A stretch of DNA of 64,000 nt from CAWHYG01 sp963833505. Its GTDB lineage: Bacteria; Eisenbacteria; RBG-16-71-46; CAIMUX01. The stretch spans positions 1 to 64,000 of the forward strand of contig CAWHYG010000008.1 of NCBI GenBank assembly GCA_963833505.1, read 5' to 3'. The notes under the pieces were generated by a model, which worked only from the letters and a program-made list of their open reading frames with translations, did not search any database and was not told where the DNA came from. Positions 57,940 to 64,000 of this stretch are shown here, piece by piece (the first letter of the stretch is position 1; each line of letters starts with the position of its first letter). The position numbers and the translations under genes are program-made.

Positions 57940-60348
57940 CTACTTTTGCAGTACCAGTCTCCCCGTCCGCTGCCCGTCCTGTCCATCCAGCCTGTAAAAG
58001 TAGATGCCGCTCGGCACGGCCGCGCCGTTCTCGTTCCTGCCATCCCAGACCGCCGACTGCGGCCCGCTGGAGAAGAAGCCGTCCAGGAGGCTCCGGATCC
58101 GCCGGCCGTTCGCGTCGTAGATTCCGAGATCCGCGCGGCCGGGAGCCGGCAGCTTGAAGATGATGGTCGAGGATCCGCGCGCCGGATTCGGCCGGCTGGT
58201 CAAGGTCAGCGCCGGGGACAGCGGCCCGGTCACGATCCCGGTCGGGTTCCCGTTGGCGGTGGTGACCGTCATGGAATCCACCGCGGTGTTGCCCCGGGCG
58301 TCCCAGGCCTGCACCTTGATCACGTAGGAGGCGTCCGGCAGCTTGCTCGTGTCCCAGCACTGCGCGATGTCCTCGGGGCCGTAGCTCTGGTCCCCGTCCG
58401 AGTTGGTGATGATCTGGTAGAACTCCCGGTTGGTGTAGTCCCCCTGGGTGTTGCAGACGCTGTCCTGCTTGTACAGGATGTTGTCCAGGGTGACGTAATC
58501 GTTGCCACCGGTGTAATAGTCGATCGGCATGTTGTAGTACACCGCCAGCTTGTTGTTGACGATGGGGTAGCCGGGGAATCCCACCGGATAGATCCAGTAG
58601 CGGATCTCCTGCACCGAGCAGACGTAGCTCGAAACGATCGTGTCCCCCACGTGCGCGATGATGTCGACTCCTCCCTTGATCGCCTTGGAAGACAGGTAGG
58701 TCGAGGTGTTGTTGACGCAGAAGGCGAACTGGTCGCTGCCGATGGCCGTCTGGAAGACCGGAGCCGTGGTTTCCGTCTGGTACTGGAGATGGATGTTCGG
58801 GTTCGCGATCGCCATCCAGAGTCCGTCCGGCCACAGCGGCCCGGACTCCGAGACCCGGGCGAAATGGGTGTGGGTAAAGCCCTGGACCGGCCAGTCCACG
58901 AGATCGCCGATGTACTGCCCGGCTGTGACCATCTGTCCGGGGGTCACCGTGATCGAACTCTGCACCAGGTGGGCGTAGAGGTAGCCGGGGAGAGAATCGG
59001 AACCCACCGTGTCCGCGATGGCCACGCGCCAGTAGATGTCGCCTCCGGTGGTCAGGACCGCCTTGACCTGCCCGGACCGCACCGAATACACGTGCTGGCC
59101 GGCGCTGCCGAAGACGTCGATCCCCGGGTGCGGATACGACTCGCTGGGACCGCCTCCGTAGTTCTGGAACTCGGCCCAGGTGTTGCCGATCGGATGCTGG
59201 GCGTTGGGCTGGAGAGGCCAGGGAATGTAGGGCGGCGTCGGCCCGGTCTGTTTGTCCTTCTCGCGCCACTGGGCCTGGGATTTCGAAAGCGCCGATTCCG
59301 GAGGCGCCGAGAAATCCGCGTTGGGCACGACCAGGACGGGACCGGCCTCGCGCGCGACCTCTCCCCTGTTCCGGGCGATCGCGACGGTCGAGCCCTCGCT
59401 TCGGTCGCCGGCCACGTGCCGGACGCCGAGACGGAACGCCACCGGCGTCACCTGCAGGTCGCGCAGCTCTTCGCCCGCCGCGGCGGAGTAGACGATCGTC
59501 TGCTCAGCGGTCGACGGGTCGATCTGGAGCAGGCGCCCGGCCTCGAGCACGAGCACCGCGGGGCCGTCGGCCGCGAAGGCCAGCCGGAGCGGCTGCGCAT
59601 CCAGGGCAACCACGCGAGTGGCCAGCCCGGGAATCGAAACCTCGAGCGGCCCGCCCACCATGACGCCTGCGACGGCGTTGTCCGGTCCCGCGGCGAAGAG
59701 CGCGTACCGCGGGTAAAGGCGCTTCTCGAAGTTCGACAGGTTCAGATCGACGACGCCGTCCCTGGTCCGGCAGAGGAAACGCATGCCGTCGGGTGAAAGG
59801 CAGGGATCGGTCGCGCCCGGGAGCACCTCCTCGTGGATCTCGTGGCCCGTCAGATCGTAGATCCGAAGAGTCCCGGGAATCTGCGGGGGAAGGAAGGTCT
59901 CGAGCGCCGCCACCCGACCCACATCGGAAATGAAGTATGCGGGACCGGGAATCGCGTGCAAGGTCCACGGACCCGCGAGAGAAGGAGCCGTCCGGCTGGC
60001 GGAAGCGGGTTCTCCGGCTCCGATCACCTTGATCTCCGCGACCAGCCGGTTGTACCGGGCGGCCGAAATCGAAACCTCCATCCGGTAGAGGCCGCCCGGG
60101 GAAAGCGCCTCTCCCATGGGCGTTCGGAACAGACCCTGCGCGCTGACCGGCAGCGGCGCGGTCGCGAAGCGGGCCACCGGCCCTCCGGTCGCGAACACCG
60201 GATGAGAGACGGCGACGCCGGCCAGCATCGCGACGGCGACCATCAGGATCACCACCCACTTGCGCGAACCATGTGCCGGCCAGGAATGGAATTTCGGCAA
60301 TCCGGAAGCGTTGGAGCCAAGGGAATCGGGCGAGCTGCTGTTTTGCAT
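57940..60348 (-). CDS. Membrane-anchored or exported M23-type metallopeptidase protein with sorting domain
   Basis: 802 residues. A membrane or signal segment lies at 31-52 (WVVILMVAVAMLAGVAVSHP). A propeller-like region (110-330) precedes a LytM/M23 domain: SYPHPGIDVFGSAGQHVYSV gives the HxxxD zinc ligands, YLYAHLVQSSITVTPGQMV follows, and FTHTHFARV gives the HxH. M23 enzymes cut peptide bridges in peptidoglycan or secreted proteins. Another ~200 residues of beta structure and a FlgD-like sorting domain (SRPNPARGSSTIIFKLPA ... VPSGIYFYRLD) end the protein. All three zinc-ligand motifs are present, so activity is likely. ATG 60348 has GGAGG 8 nt upstream. Confidence 0.82.
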   Translation of the reverse strand: MQNSSSPDSLGSNASGLPKFHSWPAHGSRKWVVILMVAVAMLAGVAVSHPVFATGGPVARFATAPLPVSAQGLFRTPMGEALSPGGLYRMEVSISAARYNRLVAEIKVIGAGEPASASRTAPSLAGPWTLHAIPGPAYFISDVGRVAALETFLPPQIPGTLRIYDLTGHEIHEEVLPGATDPCLSPDGMRFLCRTRDGVVDLNLSNFEKRLYPRYALFAAGPDNAVAGVMVGGPLEVSIPGLATRVVALDAQPLRLAFAADGPAVLVLEAGRLLQIDPSTAEQTIVYSAAAGEELRDLQVTPVAFRLGVRHVAGDRSEGSTVAIARNRGEVAREAGPVLVVPNADFSAPPESALSKSQAQWREKDKQTGPTPPYIPWPLQPNAQHPIGNTWAEFQNYGGGPSESYPHPGIDVFGSAGQHVYSVRSGQVKAVLTTGGDIYWRVAIADTVGSDSLPGYLYAHLVQSSITVTPGQMVTAGQYIGDLVDWPVQGFTHTHFARVSESGPLWPDGLWMAIANPNIHLQYQTETTAPVFQTAIGSDQFAFCVNNTSTYLSSKAIKGGVDIIAHVGDTIVSSYVCSVQEIRYWIYPVGFPGYPIVNNKLAVYYNMPIDYYTGGNDYVTLDNILYKQDSVCNTQGDYTNREFYQIITNSDGDQSYGPEDIAQCWDTSKLPDASYVIKVQAWDARGNTAVDSMTVTTANGNPTGIVTGPLSPALTLTSRPNPARGSSTIIFKLPAPGRADLGIYDANGRRIRSLLDGFFSSGPQSAVWDGRNENGAAVPSGIYFYRLDGQDGQRTGRLVLQK

Positions 60349-60607
60349 GGCGAATCCTCCCAGCGCAATTCTATCAGACTTGGGCTAGCCGATGGAGTGC
60401 GGCGTGAGGATGCGACCATCAATCGCAGTTCTGCCTGGTAGTCCTACGGGACTCCCTGACTGCGACTGGAGCCGGCAAGATCGTTCTGCAAGGTCCGCAG
60501 GGAAGGGTTGCGCCCCCACGGAACGTCGGAGAAATCTTGACGAGGCTAATTGTGACTGTGGATTGCTCTGCGGGTCACAGATGGCAGCCCGATCCCAGCC
60601 CAGGTCG

Positions 60608-61048
60608 TCACTTGTGCCATTTCGGAGTCAGCGAGAAGCGCCCGGGACCGAGAAACAGCAGACCCAGATAGACCGAGCAGAGTTCGAGCGCATGGGAGGC
60701 GCCGTTCCAGCCGGAGGCCGGGTCGCTGGCGGGCGCATGGAGATGGTGGGCCATCGCGACGACCATGTTGATGGCCAGAAGTGCCGCCGCCGGCCGGCAG
60801 AAAAGCCCGAGAATGAGAAGTGCCGAAGCGAAAAACTCCGCCGCGCCCGACATGAAACCCCAGAAGACCGGAAGAAATCGGATCCCGAGGTTGCCCATGT
60901 TGCTTCCGATCTTCATCCACAGATCGGGGCCTCCGGCAATCTTGCTGTAGCCGTGAAAAATGAGCACGCTTCCGCCGACTCCCAGGCGGATCAGGAGCAG
61001 ACCCAGATCGAGGCCGCCGCTTCCACCGAACGCCGTCCTGGACGCCAT
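60608..61048 (-). CDS. DoxX family membrane protein
   Basis: 146 residues with four hydrophobic segments: LDLGLLLIRLGVGGSVLIFH, the LPVFWGFMSGAAEFFASALL region, LLAINMVVAMAHHLH and LELCSVYLGLLFLGPG. The HGYSKIAGG and PGRFSLTP signatures fit DoxX. Family members are subunits linked to quinone or thiosulfate oxidation in some organisms, but most have no known role. ATG 61048 follows GGAGG by 5 nt. It stands alone on the minus strand, with short tandem repeats upstream. Confidence 0.88.
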   Translation of the reverse strand: MASRTAFGGSGGLDLGLLLIRLGVGGSVLIFHGYSKIAGGPDLWMKIGSNMGNLGIRFLPVFWGFMSGAAEFFASALLILGLFCRPAAALLAINMVVAMAHHLHAPASDPASGWNGASHALELCSVYLGLLFLGPGRFSLTPKWHK

Positions 61049-61077
61049 TCCCACCTCCGTGTGATCCGTCCCGAAGA

Positions 61078-61241
61078 TCCGACCACCGAGAACCGACTAT
61101 CGAGACCCATCGGAGCCGATCGTCCGTCGAGACCCGATCATCGAGGCCCGATCATCGAGAACCGGCCATCGAGAACCGGCCATCGAGAACCGGCCATCAA
61201 GGCCCATCGAGACCGATCGAGACCGATCGAGACCCGATCAG
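61078..61241. repeat. Degenerate 10-14-bp tandem repeats
   Basis: A run of about twelve units based on ATCGAGAMCCG. Three successive units CCATCGAGAACCGG are exact (about 61162-61197), and others are shortened (ATCGAGACCG). It lies upstream of doxX and downstream of hflK. It is not CRISPR, because there are no unique spacers of constant length. Confidence 0.7.
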
Positions 61242-61974
61242 AGGGGTCGGTCCTTCGGGCCGAGGACTGTCGGCGCATCCACCCGACCGGGTCGATGGCG
61301 GAAAGCGTAGATCTCCCGGCCGGGCGGCGCCATCCGGATTCGCGCCGTCAAGATCACGGGCCCCCGTCCATTGCAGATGCGATGCCAAAAAATCACCGCG
61401 CCCCCGTCGATCGCAAAGGCGATGCCGGGGGCGCGGGCGTTCGAGAAGGGGAAGGGCCGCGTGCCCCAGGTCCGGTCGCCGGATCCTGCGAAACCGCATT
61501 GGCTCGCGAAAGGCTCCCGCTCCGGATCAACTGGCGGTTGGCAGCCTCCGCATCTTCCCATCCACAAAGTCCCTGGGGGCCGCTCGTCGCGATGGCAACT
61601 GGGAAACGGCAATCGCCGCCGCCTGGTTGCTGCTCTGCCGGGGTTGGGATAACAGATCGCGTCCCGCCGGCTCCCAGGTTTCACGTCTGCTTTGTGCAGC
61701 CGGCGTGCCAACGATGCGAAAGCGCGGATCCCGCGTGTAATCGAAGATGTATCCATGGGATCCGGAATGACGCGCGCGCGCGGGATGCCCGCATGGAGGC
61801 TGGCATCAGGCGCCTCCGGAACCACCCCGGGTTGTGCAAACTCGCCAACCGCTTGCGCGCCAAGAATCGGACACCGGCACCGCCGGTACCACCCGAAGGC
61901 CCATCGGGATGCATGCGTTGCCCGTGAGGCCGGGCCCGCTTGATCGGCGAGGTGGACCGGGCGGTGGTTCGAAG
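61242..61974. other. Intergenic stretch, no reliable gene
   Basis: The minus strand is open through this stretch as the out-of-frame continuation of hflK, but the protein has no recognisable domain. Parts such as GTRPFPFSNARAPGIAFAID look protein-like, yet there is no start with a ribosome site. I regard it as non-coding or a remnant. Confidence 0.4.
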
Positions 61975-62998
61975 TTACGGCCGGCCGGCGCCCGAGCCGC
62001 CCGCGCCATCCAGAATCGTGATTCGCGAGGCGTCCGGCACGACCATGACCCGAGCCCGCGACAGGATCCGCTCCATGGACTCCAGGTAGAGTCGGCGGCG
62101 CGTCACGCTCCGGTCCCGGCGATATTCCGCCAGAAGGCCGACGAAGCGGTCGGCCTCGCCGCGGGCCTGGTTGACGCGCATGTCGGCCTGTCCCTTCGCC
62201 CGGCTGATCATTCTGATCCGCCCGGGCGCGGGCGCCGGGGACGACCTGGTTCGCGTAAAGCTGCGCATTCTCAATCTGGCTTTCGGCGTCCTTCCTGGCC
62301 GTCGTGACGTCGTCGAACGCCGCCACCACCGGCGCGGGAGGCGAGACGATCTGGAGATTGCCGCTCAGGAGCGCGATCCCGGCGCCGTAGCGATCCAGCA
62401 GGCGCTGCGCCTCGTTGATGGCCTCGATCTGGATCTCGGACTTGGCGCCGGTAAGCACGTCATCCACCCGGCGGAAGGCCACGGCGGCCGTCATGGCCGA
62501 CTCGACGGCGCGCTCCACCAGAAAATCGGGATTTTCGGCGCGGAAAAGATAGTCCCCCGGATCCTTGATCCGGTACTGGGCCACCATCATGAGCTTGAGG
62601 ATGTTCTCATCGCCAGTGAGCATGTCCGACCGGCGGGCGTCCGCTTCCGAGAGCACGAGTTTTCCCAGAAAACGGAAGCCGACCTCGATCCTCTTCACTT
62701 CGGTGGCCCGCGTCCGATAGACGCGGTCGATCGGCCAGGGCGCCGCCAGGTGCAGCCCCGGGGCGGTGCGGCCGTCGATCCGGCCGAAACGCAGGACCAC
62801 GCCGCGCTCATTGGAGCCCACGGTGTAGAGGCCGGAGAACAGCCAGACGACGACGGGCAGAGCCAGAAGGCGCCAGGCTTTCCGGCCGGAGAAGGCGGCG
62901 AGGACGGCGCGGAGGCTCTCGGGAATCGCGGGAGGCGGACCACCCGGCGAAGGTCCGGGCGGCGCTCCAGGCGGCTTGTCAGACGGGCTCTCGGTCAT
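61975..62998 (-). pseudogene. hflK: HflK, SPFH-domain protease modulator, with a frameshift
   Basis: The first ~258 residues read well: a Pro/Gly-rich cytoplasmic tail, a membrane helix (LLALPVVVWLFSGLYTVGSN), and the SPFH/PHB domain (ERGVVLRFGRIDGRTAPGLH ... VAFRRVDDVLTGAKSEIQIE). After YANQVVPGARARAD the protein leaves frame. The expected coiled-coil part (MISRAKGQADMRVNQARGEA, LAEYRRDRSVTRRRLYLESM) continues in the next frame and ends at 61975. One extra base within about 62212-62240, in a GC-rich run, explains it. HflK and HflC form a membrane complex that controls FtsH. ATG 62998 overlaps the hflC stop by 4 nt. A sequencing error is as likely as a real mutation. Confidence 0.85.
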
Positions 62999-63939
62999 TT
63001 CGAATCCCCGGAACCGGCCCGCGCCGCCAGCGTGTCGGGCCGCATGCCCTGCAGCTTGGGATCGTTCAGGAGCTTCAGGTACTCCATGCCCGGGGGAAGA
63101 AGAATCGTGGTCTTCTCCGTCATGGTCTTTTCATAGGACGAAAGGGTGCGAAGGAACTCATAGAACTCGCGGCTCTTCCCGTAGGCCTGGTTGTAGACAC
63201 GAGCCGCCTCAGCCTCGGCCTGGCCCTCGATCTCCAGGGAATCCCGCTTGGCCTCGGAAAGGATCTCCAGCGTCTGGCGGTCGGCATCGGCGCGGATGGC
63301 CGTGGCGCGCTGCTCCCCTTCGCTCCGGTAGCGGGTGGCGATCTGCTTGCGCTCCGCCTGCATGCGCGCGAACACGCTCTCCCGGTTCTGGTCGGGGAGA
63401 TTGATCCGCTTGACCCGGAAGTCGACCACTTCGATGCCGCATTCGCGCGCCGCCGCCTGGCCGACGTCCGTGCGGATGTCGTCCGCGATCTCGGCGCTCT
63501 TCAAATCGGACGGATTGATCGAAATGAACGCGCTCAGATCATGCCGGCCGAGCTGCTTGCCCAGCTCCGAGACCACGACGTCCCTCAGGTAGGACTCCGC
63601 GCCTTCCCGCGTCCCGACCGTCTGCAGGAAACGAAGCGGATCCTGGACCTGCCAGCAGGTGTAACTCGCGACCTCGATGTTCTTCTTGTCGCGGGTGAGA
63701 AGCTCCCGCGGCGGCTCATCCGCCCCGGGAACGTCGAGAACGAGAAGGCGGCGATCGATGCGCGCCACGCGATCGAAGGGATACGGGAGCTTGAGCTGGA
63801 GTCCGGGGTCCCCGACGACCCGCACCGGCTGCCCGAATCGGAGCACGATGCCGTACTCGGTCACCTTGACCGCGAAGAAGGCGGTGGCAAGCCAGACCAC
63901 GGCGATCAAACCGGCCGCGATCAACAAGGCTCTTTTCAT
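62995..63939 (-). CDS. hflC: HflC, SPFH-domain protease modulator
   Basis: 314 residues. One N-terminal membrane helix (LLIAAGLIAVVWLATAFFAV) is followed by the SPFH domain (VTEYGIVLRFGQPVRVVGDP ... ELLTRDKKNIEVASYTCWQV), a coiled coil (RMQAERKQIATRYRSEGEQR, AEAEAARVYNQAYGKSREFY) and the LSSYEKTMTEKTTILLPPGM end typical of HflC. Its partner is HflK, whose gene follows with an ATGA overlap; in E. coli the order is hflK-hflC, here it is reversed. GGAGG lies 7 nt before ATG 63939. The gene is complete. Confidence 0.93.
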   Translation of the reverse strand: MKRALLIAAGLIAVVWLATAFFAVKVTEYGIVLRFGQPVRVVGDPGLQLKLPYPFDRVARIDRRLLVLDVPGADEPPRELLTRDKKNIEVASYTCWQVQDPLRFLQTVGTREGAESYLRDVVVSELGKQLGRHDLSAFISINPSDLKSAEIADDIRTDVGQAAARECGIEVVDFRVKRINLPDQNRESVFARMQAERKQIATRYRSEGEQRATAIRADADRQTLEILSEAKRDSLEIEGQAEAEAARVYNQAYGKSREFYEFLRTLSSYEKTMTEKTTILLPPGMEYLKLLNDPKLQGMRPDTLAARAGSGDSK

Positions 63940-64000
63940 TGCAGATCCTCCGGCAAGGGAACGGGAGCCGTGGTCGCGGGCGTTCGGCCGGTGAACGGCG

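Noticed and set aside
57946..59796. 616-codon plus-strand frame
   Set aside because: Antisense to the M23 metallopeptidase gene; no domain or start signal.
61078..61241. CRISPR array
   Set aside because: Units are 10-14 bp and directly adjacent, with no unique spacers and no cas genes.
61238..61974. Extended C-terminus of HflK
   Set aside because: The continuation is out of frame after a shift near 62220; the true coiled-coil end is encoded in the neighbouring frame and stops at 61975.

Overview
The window is high-GC bacterial chromosome. Several large secreted proteins end in a C-terminal FlgD-like/T9SS-type sorting domain (NPxxGxxxIRF...GxVVRxL...VPxGxYFxRL). Others carry dockerin-type calcium loops, GACC...DPNPC cysteine segments, or a post-signal-peptide AGPNAGG module. 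From family knowledge this combination suggests an uncultured lineage such as Candidatus Eisenbacteria or a neighbouring phylum. That placement is an inference, since no rRNA is present.

Layout. (1) 1-4206: the 3' part of a type I restriction gene hsdR (with a frameshift at its edge), a pRiA4b ORF-3-like gene, a small membrane protein and an exported DsrE protein. (2) 4538-27834: an accessory block built from repeats of one two-gene cassette. Each cassette has an exported 13-repeat LVIVD beta-propeller (+) converging on a 1346-residue exported protein (-). Copy 1 is intact (4538-11668). Copy 2 (14512-23031) has a group II intron in the giant gene. Copy 3 is only a 5' stub of the giant gene (26651-27060), cut by an IS21-like element whose istB end was later hit by an ISL3 element with a visible 8-bp target duplication. 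A HEPN-motif orphan and an rve-type IS sit between copies 1 and 2. (3) 28010-38176: mobile DNA, comprising a second, frameshifted copy of the rve IS, a complete IS21-type element with 5-bp target duplication, a secreted Kelch-like protein, and an IS66-type element carrying a DruA-like (DUF4338) gene that cuts a surface-repeat gene. (4) 38574-64000: mostly housekeeping. In order: tRNA-Asp; a GH3 hydrolase and a SpoIID-like protein; a fur-feoB-zinc ribbon-DtxR/FeoA iron operon; a dnaK-DUF1844-grpE-sigma54 activator operon; a shorter AGPNAGG-module protein; lysS overlapping a second sigma54 activator; a dockerin protein; an M23 metallopeptidase protein; DoxX; and hflC-hflK (hflK frameshifted).

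How the genes work together. The iron genes form a sensor/transporter unit (Fur, FeoB, and a FeoA domain joined to a DtxR dimerisation segment without a DNA-binding domain). dnaK, DUF1844 and grpE form a chaperone unit whose transcript also carries a sigma54 activator with a degenerate receiver. The propellers and giants look like partner surface or secreted proteins that were amplified and then eroded by mobile elements. The best candidates for something undescribed are this cassette and the unclassified conserved core of the giants, followed by the HTH-less DtxR-FeoA protein.
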